Counted from the first letter of the stretch, positions 8,092 through 16,691 are shown. The stretch is 64,000 nt of DNA from Streptomyces sp. NBC_00670 (GCF_036226765.1 NZ_CP109017.1:1240001-1304000); one strand, 5' to 3'. Numbers and translations: made by a program. The notes: generated by a model from the letters alone, not told the origin.

Positions 8092-8220
8092 ATGACTGCC
8101 GTCTACCCGCCGCAGAGCCCTGTTACGGCTGTCGCGGGCGACGGGATGGGGGCCCGGCGGCCCTTCGGGCCGACCTGGGAACCGCTGGCTGCGGATCGAC
8201 CGAAAGCCGTTGTCTACTGA
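8092..8220 (+). CDS. Possible small protein, 42 aa
   Basis: ATG 8092 is preceded by AGGAG (8078-8082) at 9 nt spacing, and the frame runs to TGA at 8218-8220. The product begins MTAVYPPQSPVTAVAGDG and ends DRPKAVVY, with no transmembrane segment or cysteine. About three quarters of codons end in G or C, lower than neighbouring genes, so the coding signal is only moderate. It is divergent from ppm1. I do not recognise the protein. Confidence 0.4.
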   Translation: MTAVYPPQSPVTAVAGDGMGARRPFGPTWEPLAADRPKAVVY

Positions 8221-8402
8221 GCGGCCGGGCCCCACCCGGGTCACACCTGCCGGCCGGGCACGAAACATTCCCTCGCCGTGGCGCGGACGCTGGGCCTGGC
8301 TCCCAGTGGCGGCGCGCCGACGGCGCACCATCCCTGACCCAGCGGGCTCCGGCGACCTCTCGGACGTTCTCCGGCCGGACGTGGCGGTGGTGGACCCGGC
8401 AG

Positions 8403-8433
8403 AACCTACCGGCCCCCGACGGCTCGCTGTCAA
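8403..8433 (-). promoter_or_regulatory. Candidate leftward promoter
   Basis: Reading leftward, TTGACA (8433-8428) is followed after 19 nt by TAGGTT (8408-8403). The -35 is a perfect consensus, but the spacer is 1-2 nt long. It would transcribe antisense to the 42-aa ORF toward ppm1, with a leader of over 400 nt. Confidence 0.3.
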
Positions 8434-8542
8434 CACCCCTCCCAACTGCGGCTTTCCCGCAGCGCCGCAGGTCAGCGGGGAGGAAACGCAGGTCGCGCCA
8501 CGGCCCGGCGGGGGCCGGGCGGCACCCGGCCGCCCCGGTAGA

Positions 8543-10165
8543 TCACTCGCCCGGCCGTACGAACACCGTCCGTCCGCCCACCACGGTCCGCAGACAGAGC
8601 GGCAGGTCCCGGCCGGGGGCGAGGTCGGGCAGGCCGGGGGTGCCCGAGCGCGGGTCGGTGGACCAGCGGGCGACCCGGTCGTCGGGGGCCTGGACGACCA
8701 GTTCGTCGGTGCGCCAGACGGCGTAGTCCGCGGGTGCCCCGGGCACCAGGACGCCGGCGTCGTCGCGGCCGACGGCCCGCCAGCCGCCGCGGGTGTGCGC
8801 GGTGAACGCGGCGCGGACCGAGACGCGGTGCTCCGGGGTGCGGTGGAAGGCGGCCGCGCGGACCGTGCCCCAGGGGTCGAGCGGGGTGACGGGGCTGTCG
8901 GAGCCGAGCGCGAGCGGCACCCCGGCGCGCAGCAGGGCCGCGAAGGGGTTGAGGGTGCGGGCCCGTTCGACGCCCAGCCGGCGTGCGTACATCCCGTCCT
9001 CGCCACCCCACAGGGCGTCGAACGCGGGCTGTACGGAGGCGGTGAGGCCGAGTTCGGCGAAGGCGGCGACGGTCTCGGGGGTGAGCATCTCGGCGTGTTC
9101 GACGCGGTGCCGGGCGGCCCGCACGCGGGCGAGGCCGACCTTCTCGGCGGCGGCACGGACGCCCTCGACCACCGTGGCGACGGCGGCGTCGCCGATGGCG
9201 TGGAACCCCGCCTGGATCCCCGCCTCGGTGCAGGCGACGACGTGCGCGGTGACGTCGGCGGCGTCCAGGCGGGCGGTGCCGGTGTGGGCGGCGTCGGCGT
9301 ACGGCTCGTGCAGGCAGGCGGTGCCCGAGCCGAGGGCGCCGTCGACGAAGAGGTCGCCCGCGGCGCCGGTCGCGCCCAGTTCGCGCGCCCGGGCCACGCC
9401 GGCGTCGCCCTGCTCGGCCCAGTAGCCGACCACGCGGGGGCCGGGCTCCTCGGCGGCGAGCCGGAGCAGTCCGGCGAAGTCGTCCTCGGAGGAGATGTCG
9501 GGGCCGCCGCACTCGTGGACCGAGCCGATGCCGAGCGAGGAGGCGTGCGCGAGCGCGGCGCGCTGGGCCTCGGCGCGCTGGGCGGGGGTGAGCGCGCCCA
9601 GGGCGACGGCGCGGACGGCGTGGTGGGCGTCGCCGGTCAGCGGGCCGTCGGCGTAGCCGGTCGCACCGGTGACGCCCGGGGTCAGGTCGAGCAGGGCGGT
9701 GGTGACGACCGCGGAGTGGACGTCGATGCGGGAGAGGTAGAGCGGACGGCCGCCGGTGGCCTCGTCGAGCTCGGCGCGGGCCGGGGGCCGGCCGTCGGGC
9801 CAGCGGGCCGCGTCCCAGCCGTGGCCGAGCAGGACGCGGTCGGCGGGGCGGGCGGCGGCGAAGTCGCGGACCAGGGCGAGGGCCGCCTCGCGCGTCGGCG
9901 CGGCGGACAGGTCGAGTCCGGTGAGCGCGAGGCCGGTGGCGGTGGTGTGCACGTGTGCGTCGGCGAACGCGGGGGTGACGAGGGCGCCGTCGAGGTCGAG
10001 CACCTCGTCGACGCCGTCCGTGAAGGCGTCGGCGGCGCCCTCGGAACCGACCCAGGCGACCCGGCCGCGTTCGACGACCATCGCGGTCGCGAACGGGTCG
10101 GCGGGGCTGTGGACCTCGCCGCGGCGGAGGAGGACGGTCTGCGGGTCGGGGGTGCGCTCACTCAT
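8543..10165 (-). CDS. Amidohydrolase family 3 (YtcJ-like) metal-dependent hydrolase
   Basis: A 540-aa cytosolic amidohydrolase. Metal-site motifs in order are FADAHVHTTATG (HxH), FHAIGDAA, RHRVEHAEML and LGSDSPVTPLDPWGT. The N- and C-terminal parts (LLRRGEVHSP... and VVGGRTVFVRPGE) form the small beta-sandwich domain of this superfamily. YtcJ-like proteins hydrolyse N-substituted formamides or amides; the real substrate here is unknown. The start is ATG 10165. No clear Shine-Dalgarno is visible, so the message could be leaderless. Confidence 0.88.
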   Translation of the reverse strand: MSERTPDPQTVLLRRGEVHSPADPFATAMVVERGRVAWVGSEGAADAFTDGVDEVLDLDGALVTPAFADAHVHTTATGLALTGLDLSAAPTREAALALVRDFAAARPADRVLLGHGWDAARWPDGRPPARAELDEATGGRPLYLSRIDVHSAVVTTALLDLTPGVTGATGYADGPLTGDAHHAVRAVALGALTPAQRAEAQRAALAHASSLGIGSVHECGGPDISSEDDFAGLLRLAAEEPGPRVVGYWAEQGDAGVARARELGATGAAGDLFVDGALGSGTACLHEPYADAAHTGTARLDAADVTAHVVACTEAGIQAGFHAIGDAAVATVVEGVRAAAEKVGLARVRAARHRVEHAEMLTPETVAAFAELGLTASVQPAFDALWGGEDGMYARRLGVERARTLNPFAALLRAGVPLALGSDSPVTPLDPWGTVRAAAFHRTPEHRVSVRAAFTAHTRGGWRAVGRDDAGVLVPGAPADYAVWRTDELVVQAPDDRVARWSTDPRSGTPGLPDLAPGRDLPLCLRTVVGGRTVFVRPGE

Positions 10166-10248
10166 GCGTAACAGTGTCGCGCGGCCGCCGGACGCGGCCG
10201 ACCGCGGGTGGCCCGTCGCGGGCGTCGAACGGCGTGGGCGGTGCCGGG

Positions 10249-10689
10249 TCAGATGCGGGGCGGGCGGGCCTCGTACGGCGTCGACAGGACGACCGTGGTG
10301 CGGGTGGAGACGCCGGCCAGGGTGCGCACGCGGGCCAGCAGTTCCTCCAGCTCGTGCGGGGTCGCCACCCGGACCTTGAGGATGTAGTTCTCGTCCCCCG
10401 CCACGCTGTGGCACGCCTCGATCTCGGGGACGCCGGCCAGCCGGTCCGCGATGTCGTCGGGGGCGCTGGGGTCGAACGGTTTCACGGAGATGAAGGCGGT
10501 CATCGGCAGTCCCACCGCCTCCGCCTCGACGACGGCGGCGTAGCCGCGGATGACACCGCGCTGCTCCAGCCGGCGCACGCGCTGGTGCACGGCCGACGTG
10601 GACAGGCCCGTGGCCTTGCCCAGGTCGGTGTAGCTCATCCGCCCGTCCTTGACGAGCAGCTGCACGATCTGTCGGTCCAGCTCCTCCAT
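10249..10689 (-). CDS. Lrp/AsnC family transcriptional regulator
   Basis: A 146-aa regulator. Residues 1-60 form the HTH domain (LDRQIVQLLVKDGRMSYTDLGKATGLSTSAVHQRVRRLE) and residues 65-146 the RAM ligand-binding domain (AFISVKPFDP... YILKVRVATPHELEELL). Such proteins sense amino acids. A TAGGTT hexamer lies 8 nt before the ATG at 10689 on the coding strand, so transcription may start at or near the ATG (leaderless). It could regulate itself or the divergent Cys-rich gene. Confidence 0.92.
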   Translation of the reverse strand: MEELDRQIVQLLVKDGRMSYTDLGKATGLSTSAVHQRVRRLEQRGVIRGYAAVVEAEAVGLPMTAFISVKPFDPSAPDDIADRLAGVPEIEACHSVAGDENYILKVRVATPHELEELLARVRTLAGVSTRTTVVLSTPYEARPPRI

Positions 10690-10959
10690 GGCGCAAGAAC
10701 CTACAGTGCCGCCGATCACCCGGGACAGCTCGGCGACGCAGGTCATACCCGGTTCGTGACCTGACGTGGTCCGGTACGCGCGGACGGGCGTGTCCCGTAC
10801 GGCACCTCGGAGGGCACCCGCGGGCGGCATGTGACGAACGCCACAGTGTCCGAACAGGCTTCGTGATGTCCTCGTGATTACCCACCGGGCGGGGCGGGAA
10901 GTGCTTGCTGTGGTCGAGGCCGCAGTGCCTGATCGGCCCAGCCCTAGGGGGAGAATCCC

Positions 10960-11385
10960 ATGCAGAGTGTGAAGCGCCCTGGCCGCTCCGTGCCCAAGCG
11001 GCTCAAGCCGGTGGTGGAGCCCGAGCCGGAGGGCGTCGAACCGGACGACGAGTTCGACGCGTACGACACCTTCGAGATGTACCGGGTGATCTGCCCGGAC
11101 TGCGCGCAGCCGATCGCGCTCCTCGCGGACGAGGAGGTGCTGCCCGAGCACGCGCTGTGCGCGTCGCCGTGGAACCCGTTCGGTCTCACGGTGTGCGCGG
11201 GCACGGGCCGCGCGGCGGACGAGGCCCGCCCCGCCGACGAGTCGCTGAAGCCGCAGCAGCAGGAGACGGGCCTGCTCCTGACCCTGCCCCAGGGCCTCGA
11301 CTGGCGCACCCAGCCCTTCTCCCACGTGGGCGGCCCCGGGTCCCGCCCCATCCGCGTCCCCACCATGCGCCAAGCGGCGGCCTGA
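10960..11385 (+). CDS. Conserved hypothetical protein with cysteine pairs
   Basis: A 141-aa soluble protein. It has an acidic N-terminal segment after a basic start (MQSVKRPGRSVPKRLKP), then CPDC, a Cys in HALCASPWNP and a Cys in LTVCAG. The four cysteines could bind zinc. The C-terminal third is rich in Gln, Pro and Gly. The start ATG 10960 has the strong Shine-Dalgarno agggggag. I do not recognise the family, and its role is unknown. Confidence 0.8.
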   Translation: MQSVKRPGRSVPKRLKPVVEPEPEGVEPDDEFDAYDTFEMYRVICPDCAQPIALLADEEVLPEHALCASPWNPFGLTVCAGTGRAADEARPADESLKPQQQETGLLLTLPQGLDWRTQPFSHVGGPGSRPIRVPTMRQAAA

Positions 11386-11402
11386 CCCGGCCGCACGGCT
11401 AC

Positions 11403-11418
11403 GGGGGGCGGAGCCCCT
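11403..11418. repeat. Isolated module B of the dispersed repeat
   Basis: The sequence ggggggcggagcccct matches module B of the composite repeats at 6.5, 27.5 and 41.3 kb. It again sits just beyond the 3' end of a leftward gene (the TetR gene stops at 11443). Modules A and D are absent or decayed. Confidence 0.5.
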
Positions 11419-11442
11419 CACGGCCGTCGGGGCCCGGGGAAC

Positions 11443-12165
11443 CTACCCCCGCCGTGCCACCGCCGGCGCGGGATACCCCGGGTCCAGTTCCTCGATCGCC
11501 CGCAGCGTCCCCCCGAGCATCTTCACCAGCAGATCCCGCACGGTGTCGCGGGACAACTCGGGGCGGCCGATCCAGTCGAGGGTCGCCCCCTCCACGCTGC
11601 ACAGCCACGCCAGCAGCCCCATCCGCGCCAGCGGGGCGATCCGGCGGCGGCCGTACGCCCCTTCGGCGATCGCCTCGATCATCGCCTCGCGCACCCCGTC
11701 CCGGATCTCCTGCACCTCGGTGTCGAACCCGACACCGCCGCTGACGATCGCGCGGTACGCGGCCTGGTTGTGCTCGGCGTAGCGGAGGTAACCGTCGATG
11801 GTGCGGTGCACCCGTTGCGCGGGCGGCAGTTCCTGCCCCTCGGCGGCACGCGTGACCAGTCCGGCGACGGAGTCCTCGATGATCGCCAGGTAGTAGCCGC
11901 GCTTGGACTGGAAGTAGTAGTAGATCAGCCCCTTGGCCACCTGCGCGTGGCGGGCGATGTCGTCCATCGAGAGCGCGTCGTAGGACGTGTCGGAGAACAA
12001 CGTCCGTCCGACGGCGATGAGTTCGGCGCGGCGTGCCACGGAGCGGTCGGTCCCGCGCGCCCGGGGGCGCGCGGTGTCTCGCTGCTGACTGTGCGTCAAT
12101 TTCGGCCCATGTCTGAAGCGGTCGGGCGGGACAGCGGCAGTATGGCAGAGCCACCCCGCCCGCAT
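11443..12165 (-). CDS. TetR family transcriptional regulator
   Basis: Up to 240 aa. The HTH domain is RRAELIAVGRTLFSDTSYDALSMDDIARHAQVAKGLIYYYFQSKRGYYLAIIED; the rest is an all-helical ligand domain. ATG 12165 has GGAG at 6 nt, but this gives an unusually long N-terminus of about 45 residues before the HTH. The TTG 22 codons downstream (LTHSQQ) would be closer to the family norm. The target is unknown. It is separated from a 48-aa membrane protein gene by 60 bp, same strand. Confidence 0.88.
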   Translation of the reverse strand: MRAGWLCHTAAVPPDRFRHGPKLTHSQQRDTARPRARGTDRSVARRAELIAVGRTLFSDTSYDALSMDDIARHAQVAKGLIYYYFQSKRGYYLAIIEDSVAGLVTRAAEGQELPPAQRVHRTIDGYLRYAEHNQAAYRAIVSGGVGFDTEVQEIRDGVREAMIEAIAEGAYGRRRIAPLARMGLLAWLCSVEGATLDWIGRPELSRDTVRDLLVKMLGGTLRAIEELDPGYPAPAVARRG

Positions 12166-12225
12166 GTTCGACTCCGATCACCGGGCCGCGCCCGGGACCG
12201 TGTCCCCGAGGGCGCGCCCCTCACC

Positions 12226-12372
12226 TCACAGCAGGCCGAGCTGCGTGACGAGCATCGCGAGGACGACGACGAGGGTCCAGCCGAGGACGTGCTCGAGGTA
12301 GTGGGGGCCGTCGTCCTTCGGCCCGCCGGTGCGGGCGCGCGGACGTGCGGTGGTGGCAGACAGTGCGGTCAT
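12226..12372 (-). CDS. Small single-pass membrane protein, 48 aa
   Basis: A 48-codon gene running from ATG 12372 to TGA 12226-12228. The N-terminal half is Thr/Arg/Gly-rich and soluble (MTALSATTARPRARTGG). The C-terminal half is one transmembrane helix (HVLGWTLVVVLAMLVTQLGLL) ending at the C-terminus. Nearly all codons end in G or C, the local coding signature. The ribosome-binding site is weak (gagaagc). It may belong with the downstream TetR gene. Function unknown. Confidence 0.65.
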   Translation of the reverse strand: MTALSATTARPRARTGGPKDDGPHYLEHVLGWTLVVVLAMLVTQLGLL

Positions 12373-12510
12373 GGCTTCTCGCTGGTCCTCGTCGTGCGGC
12401 GGATCTGTGCTCCCCCCACCGTGCTGTCCACCTTGCCACCGGATGCGGCGGGCGCGGCCGAGAGCTTGCTCACAGGCCCCCGGCCGTCCGTGCGGGCGGC
12501 GTCCGGCGTC

Positions 12511-13272
12511 TCAGCCCTGCCGGCCGGGGAGCATGGCCAGCGCCCGGGAGCGCTGGGCGACGAGGCCGTCGTACGTACCGTCGCGCTCGGCCCAGCGGTG
12601 CCCGAGGACGCCCTTGACGAGGATCTCGCGGGGCGTGGGCTCCTGTGCCAGCAGCTCCATGACCTCGCCGGCGAAGTCGTCGAGCGGCAGCGCGTGCGGG
12701 TTCACCTTCTCCTGGCCCGCCGTGGCGACGGCCGGCGGGACGAGTTCGACGACGTCGACCCCGGTGCCGTCGAGCTGCGCGCGCAGCGCCTCCGAGTAGG
12801 CGTGCACCGCGGCCTTGGAGGCGGCGTAGCTGGGCATCGGCGGGAAGGGCAGGAACGCGATGCCGGAGGTGACGGTGACGAAGGTGCCGGCGCCGCGCCC
12901 GACCAGGTGCGGGGTGAAGGCGTCGAGGACCCGGACGGTGCCGAGGAGATTGGTGTCGACCGTCGTCCGGGCCGTCTCGAAGTGCGCGGGGTCGCACAGG
13001 TCCTCCAGGAGCATGACGCCGGACATCGTCACCACGGTGTCGAGGCCGGGGTACCGGGCGAGCACGGCGTCCCGGGCCGAGGCGACGGAGGCGTCGTCGG
13101 TGACGTCGACGGCGACCGTGCCGAAGCCCTCCCCTTCGAGTTCCGCGAGTGCGCGCGGATCGCGGCCCGCGACGGCCACGGTGCTGCCCGCCGCGGCGAA
13201 CCGGCGGGCCAGTTCGCGCCCGATGCCGGAGGTGCCGCCGACGACGAGGACGGTGCGGTTGGAGAGATCCAC
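12511..13272 (-). CDS. Short-chain dehydrogenase/reductase (DltE-like SDR)
   Basis: A 253-aa classical SDR. The NAD(P)-binding GGTSGIG is at residues 12-18, and catalytic Ser137, Tyr150 and Lys154 lie in VTSGIAF and SYAASKAA. The region DVVELVPPAVAT is typical of the DltE-like group. The substrate is unknown. The start GTG 13272 (VDLSNRTVLVVGG) has GGGAAG 6 nt upstream; the frame extends 60 codons further 5' but that part is Arg/Pro-rich and non-coding in character. It is divergent from a MmyB-like regulator, a common regulator-SDR pairing. Confidence 0.9.
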   Translation of the reverse strand: MDLSNRTVLVVGGTSGIGRELARRFAAAGSTVAVAGRDPRALAELEGEGFGTVAVDVTDDASVASARDAVLARYPGLDTVVTMSGVMLLEDLCDPAHFETARTTVDTNLLGTVRVLDAFTPHLVGRGAGTFVTVTSGIAFLPFPPMPSYAASKAAVHAYSEALRAQLDGTGVDVVELVPPAVATAGQEKVNPHALPLDDFAGEVMELLAQEPTPREILVKGVLGHRWAERDGTYDGLVAQRSRALAMLPGRQG

Positions 13273-13386
13273 GGGATCTTCCCTTCGTACGGGGCGCCGC
13301 CGGTGTGCGGTCCGGCGGCGCGGACGGTGAGGAGCGGCCGTCCGTCCCGGACGGGCGGCACAACGGCAGTCTTCGCGGCCCGCGCC

Positions 13387-13434
13387 GAAGGGGGCAGTGC
13401 CCCCGTGTTCCCTGGTCCTGACAGGGCCCCCTTC
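13387..13434. promoter_or_regulatory. Nested inverted repeats between SDR and XRE regulator genes
   Basis: The region holds gaaggggg (13387-13394) / cccccttc (13427-13434), an inner ggggg-cagtg-ccccc (13390-13404) and ccctg-N7-caggg (13410-13426). It ends 31 bp before the XRE start codon. Regulators of this MLTR class usually control the divergent SDR gene, so this is the natural operator candidate. Confidence 0.35.
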
Positions 13435-13464
13435 ACGACCCGCGCCCCGCATTACCGTGGCGGT

Positions 13465-14361
13465 ATGAAGGACGAGGAATCCGGCAACCGGCTCGGCGAC
13501 TACCTCCGCGCCCGGCGCGAGCTGGTCTCCCCGGCGCAGGCGGGGCTGCCGCCCGGCGGCAACCGGCGGGTGCCCGGGCTGCGCCGCGAGGAGGTCGCCC
13601 TGCTCGCCGGGATCAGCCCGGACTACTACCTGCGCCTGGAGCGGGGCCGGGACCGGAACCCCTCGACCCAGGTCCTCTCCTCCCTCGCGCGCGTCCTGCG
13701 GCTCGACGACGTGGAGCGGACGTATCTGCTCGGCCTCGCGGCCGCCCGCCCCCGCGCGTCACGCGCCAGGCGACCCGAGCGGGTGCCGGCGCGGCTGCAC
13801 GAACTGCTCGCCCACTTGACGGTCCCGGCGTTCGTCGAGGGACGCGCCTTCGACGTCCTGGCCGCCAACCCGATGGCCGTCGCGCTCTCCCCCCGACTGC
13901 GGCCCGGCGAGAACCGGCTGCGCTCGCTGCTCCTGGACCCCGAGGAGCAGGCCTTCCACCAGGACTGGCAGCGGGCCACCGCCGATTTCGTCGCCGCCCT
14001 GCGCACCACCATCGGGGACGACACCGACAACCCCCGGTTCGTGGAACTCGTCGGGGAGCTGGCGCTGTCCAGCCAGCGGTTCCGCACCCTGTGGGCCCGG
14101 CACGACGTCCGCGTCCTCGACGGCGGCACGGTCACGGTCAACCACCCGGTCGTCGGCGAACTGCGCCTGCACCGCGACAAACTGCCCGTCGGCGGGCTCA
14201 TCCTCGTCGTCTACTACCCGGACAGGAACAGCGACAGCGACGAGAAGCTGCGGCTCCTCGCCACGCTGTCACAGACGGAGCGGACGGAAGAACAGACGGA
14301 GCGGACGGAACAGACGGGCACGGAATCGGCCGGCACGGCGCCCGCCGACCCGGCGCCGTAG
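13465..14361 (+). CDS. MmyB-like XRE-family transcriptional regulator
   Basis: A 298-aa protein. The N-terminal XRE HTH (GLRREEVALLAGISPDYYLRLERGRDRNPSTQVLSSLARVL) is followed by the MLTR ligand-binding domain, recognised by FHQDWQRATADFVAALR, LVGELALSSQRFRTLWARHDV and VNHPVVGELRLHRDKL. The last 30 residues are a Glu/Thr-rich tail with the repeat QTERTE. The family binds small ligands (fatty acids in one studied case) and usually represses a divergent oxidoreductase. The start is ATG 13465 with only a weak ribosome-binding site. Confidence 0.9.
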   Translation: MKDEESGNRLGDYLRARRELVSPAQAGLPPGGNRRVPGLRREEVALLAGISPDYYLRLERGRDRNPSTQVLSSLARVLRLDDVERTYLLGLAAARPRASRARRPERVPARLHELLAHLTVPAFVEGRAFDVLAANPMAVALSPRLRPGENRLRSLLLDPEEQAFHQDWQRATADFVAALRTTIGDDTDNPRFVELVGELALSSQRFRTLWARHDVRVLDGGTVTVNHPVVGELRLHRDKLPVGGLILVVYYPDRNSDSDEKLRLLATLSQTERTEEQTERTEQTGTESAGTAPADPAP

Positions 14362-14386
14362 CGCGCCGGGCCGTGCGGGGGCCGTT

Positions 14387-15745
14387 TCAGCGCACCCCGA
14401 CGCTTTCCAGCGCGCGCCTGACGCCCGGCGTCGGACCGGCCGGGAAGTACAGGTAGCACACCCCGCCCGAACCGCTCTTGACCTGGCCGTTCGCGTCGTA
14501 GCGCTTGGTGCGCAGCCAGATGTTCTCGAACTCGCGGCGCCGGTAGACGCGCCGTACCTCCGCGTCGCTCGGCGCGGCGGGGTCGTGGGCGATGACGTCG
14601 CCGTCGGCGGTGAAGCCGGTCACGGTCATCAGGTGCCCGGAGGTGCCGTAGCCCGCGCCCGTCAGCTCCTCCTTGAGGAAGGACTGGGAGGTGATGACGG
14701 GGATGCCCGCGGCGACCAGCGTCTCCACGTCGGTGAGCGAGGTCAGCCGGGTCACCACGCCCTGCATGTCCTTGTAGGTGGCCGCGTAGGCCGCGTTGAA
14801 CGGCCAGTTGCCGCAGCCCTCGTACTGGTAGTCGAAGGTGTAGCGGGCCGCGTGGCAGACCTGGGGGTCGGCGTACGACGGGTCCACCCAGGCCAGTTGC
14901 GCGGCGGTGGGCCGGCGGCCCCAGTACTCGACGATCATCTGGGAGGAGGTGGGGCTGCACCAGGCCTCGCCGCCGTTGTCGTACTGCGGGTACTGGCCCT
15001 TGTGGATCTCCTGCGAGTAGCTCGGAACGCGGAGTTCGTGGGCGGGGCCGGGGGTGGAGGCCGGGACCGTGAAGCGGTCGGGGACGTCGGAGCCCATGGC
15101 GCCCGCCCGCCACACGGTGGGCGTCTTCCGGGTGCCGGGGGCGCGGTACAGGGTGAGGCGGAGCCGGTAGGAGGCGAGCCGCAGTCCGCTCGCGGCGTCG
15201 TCGAGGGCGAGGGTGTCGGTCCAGACGCTGCTCCTGCCGTCGCTCTGGTCGTCGACGGAGGTGCGGCGGATGTCCTCGTCGCCCGCGGCCCAGCGGCCCA
15301 TGACGTACCAGGGAGTGTCGGTGCCGTCGGAGTAGCGGGCCGACAGCTCGGTCTGGATCCAGGTGCCGGCCGGGGTGTGCGCGTTCCAGGAGGCGATGAC
15401 CTCGGTGGCGGGCACGGAGAGGGTGTGGGCCGGGGAGGTCCAGGTGGCGTACTCCCAGGTGGAGGTGCGGCCGGTGTGCGGGTCGGCGTAGTCGGTGCGG
15501 CTGGCCGGGGTGTCGAGCACCAGGCCGGGGCGGGTGCCGGGGACGGCGCGGGTGCCCTTGGCTGTGCCGGAGCGCCAGTCGGCGTGGGAGGTCCAGGCGT
15601 GATGGTCCACGGTGGGTGCGGGCTTCGTCCTCGTCGGCCGGTGGGCGGGTGTGGCGGCGGCCGCGGGTGTCGCGGCGCCGGCCGCGGCGGCGGCCACCGC
15701 GGCGGTGAGGAGGGTGCGGCGGGAGGGCTGGGAAGGGCTGGGCAT
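14387..15745 (-). CDS. Secreted C39-family (papain-like) peptidase
   Basis: A 452-aa exported protein. The N-terminus PSRRTLLTAAVAAAAAGAATPAAAA is a Tat-type signal with twin arginine and an Ala-rich h-region. Residues 45-230 form a beta-rich domain of unknown role. Residues 235-452 form a C39-like peptidase: Cys263 (GEAWCSPTSSQM), His371 (TSGHLMTVTGF) and Asp388 (AHDPAAPSD) are the likely catalytic triad. The start is ATG 15745 with a G-rich Shine-Dalgarno. It converges on the XRE gene, 25 bp apart. Confidence 0.88.
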   Translation of the reverse strand: MPSPSQPSRRTLLTAAVAAAAAGAATPAAAATPAHRPTRTKPAPTVDHHAWTSHADWRSGTAKGTRAVPGTRPGLVLDTPASRTDYADPHTGRTSTWEYATWTSPAHTLSVPATEVIASWNAHTPAGTWIQTELSARYSDGTDTPWYVMGRWAAGDEDIRRTSVDDQSDGRSSVWTDTLALDDAASGLRLASYRLRLTLYRAPGTRKTPTVWRAGAMGSDVPDRFTVPASTPGPAHELRVPSYSQEIHKGQYPQYDNGGEAWCSPTSSQMIVEYWGRRPTAAQLAWVDPSYADPQVCHAARYTFDYQYEGCGNWPFNAAYAATYKDMQGVVTRLTSLTDVETLVAAGIPVITSQSFLKEELTGAGYGTSGHLMTVTGFTADGDVIAHDPAAPSDAEVRRVYRRREFENIWLRTKRYDANGQVKSGSGGVCYLYFPAGPTPGVRRALESVGVR

Positions 15746-15898
15746 GTGTGGGTACCCCCGAATGTCCTGTGTCCTTGCGCGGCGGTCGGACGCGAGTGGG
15801 CCAACTATGGCCGCCGGAGGCGGACGCCTGCCAGCATCCCGACGCTTCGGCGCGCCACCACTATTGGTCTCGACCTCTGGTGTGCGCCGCGGAACCCG

Positions 15899-15958
15899 GG
15901 ATGCCGCTGTCGAACCCAGGACGCCGCTGTCGGACCTAGGATGCCGCTGTCGGACCTG
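15899..15958. repeat. Three tandem 20-bp repeats
   Basis: Three head-to-tail units (15899-15918, 15919-15938 and 15939-15958) share gga(t/c)gccgctgtcg(a/g)acc. They differ at only a few positions. The junction between units 2 and 3 forms TAGGAT (15937-15942), a good Streptomyces -10 hexamer, 45 bp upstream of the kinase-like gene start. Confidence 0.8.
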
Positions 15959-15986
15959 CCCCTCCTCGTCGTTCAGGACTCCTCGC

Positions 15987-16643
15987 GTGGAACTCGCCCT
16001 TCAGCACCTCGCCTCCTCCGTGCGGCAGGCACCGCCGTCGTGCGGGGACGTGCGGCTCGTCGCGGTCGACGGGCACGCGGGGTCCGGGAAGAGCACGTTC
16101 GCCGGGCGGCTCGCGGGGGCGCTGGGCGGCGCCCCCGTACTGCGTCTCGACGACGTCGCCACGCACGAGGAGCTGTTCGGCTGGACGGAGCGACTGCTGC
16201 GCGAGGTCGTCGCACCGCTGCGCCGGGGGCACACGGCGCACTACCGCCCGTACGACTGGCGCGCGCGGCGCTTCGGTCCGGCGCGCGCACTGCCGCCCGC
16301 GCCCGTGGTGCTGGTCGAGGGGGTGGGCGCCGGGCGGCGGGCCCTGCGCCCGTATCTGGCGCGGCTGCTGTGGATGGAGGTCCCGGCCGAGGGTGCCTGG
16401 CGGGCCGGGCGGGAGCGGGACGGGGAGGAGCAGCGGAAGTTCTGGGACGGCTGGGTCCGGGCGGAGCGCCGGCACTTCGCGCGGGATCCGTCGCGGCCCT
16501 TCGCCGATCTGCTGGTGCGGCGGGCGCGCGGCGGGGATCCGGGCGGATCCGACGGCGAATATCTGGTGCTGCCGGGGCCGGCGGGCACGGCCGTGACGGG
16601 CGATTCCCTCACTGAGGGTGACGGACCGTCAGCGGTGTGCTGA
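15987..16643 (+). CDS. Uridine-kinase-like P-loop NTPase
   Basis: About 218 aa. Walker A is DGHAGSGKSTFAGRLA near residues 30-45. LRLDDVATHEELFGW follows, with a Walker B-type VVLVEGVGAGRRALRPYL later. The layout is that of uridine kinase/phosphoribulokinase-like enzymes, but the substrate cannot be read. The start GTG 15987 has caggac about 7 nt upstream. The tail after FADLLVRRARGGDPGG is low complexity. Confidence 0.8.
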   Translation: MELALQHLASSVRQAPPSCGDVRLVAVDGHAGSGKSTFAGRLAGALGGAPVLRLDDVATHEELFGWTERLLREVVAPLRRGHTAHYRPYDWRARRFGPARALPPAPVVLVEGVGAGRRALRPYLARLLWMEVPAEGAWRAGRERDGEEQRKFWDGWVRAERRHFARDPSRPFADLLVRRARGGDPGGSDGEYLVLPGPAGTAVTGDSLTEGDGPSAVC

Positions 16644-16691
16644 ATTCGTGAAGGCCCTGCTCATCCGCGTGCGTCGGCGCCCTTCTCCGGC

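Larger units (their letters stand above)
7973..8542. other. Long intergenic region with one small ORF
   Basis: There are 570 bp between ppm1 and the amidohydrolase gene, both leftward. It holds a 42-codon rightward ORF with a good ribosome-binding site (8092-8220) and a possible leftward promoter near 8403-8433. The stretch 8221-8400 shows neither clear codon bias nor a strong hairpin, and I see no other feature there. Confidence 0.5.

Noticed and set aside
8210..10171. Long rightward open frame across the amidohydrolase gene
   Set aside because: A shadow on the opposite strand of a well-supported enzyme gene; the translation is Gly/Ala/Arg-rich without motifs.
11770..13464. 5' extension of the XRE regulator frame
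   Set aside because: It runs antisense through the TetR, small-membrane-protein and SDR genes; family alignment supports ATG 13465.
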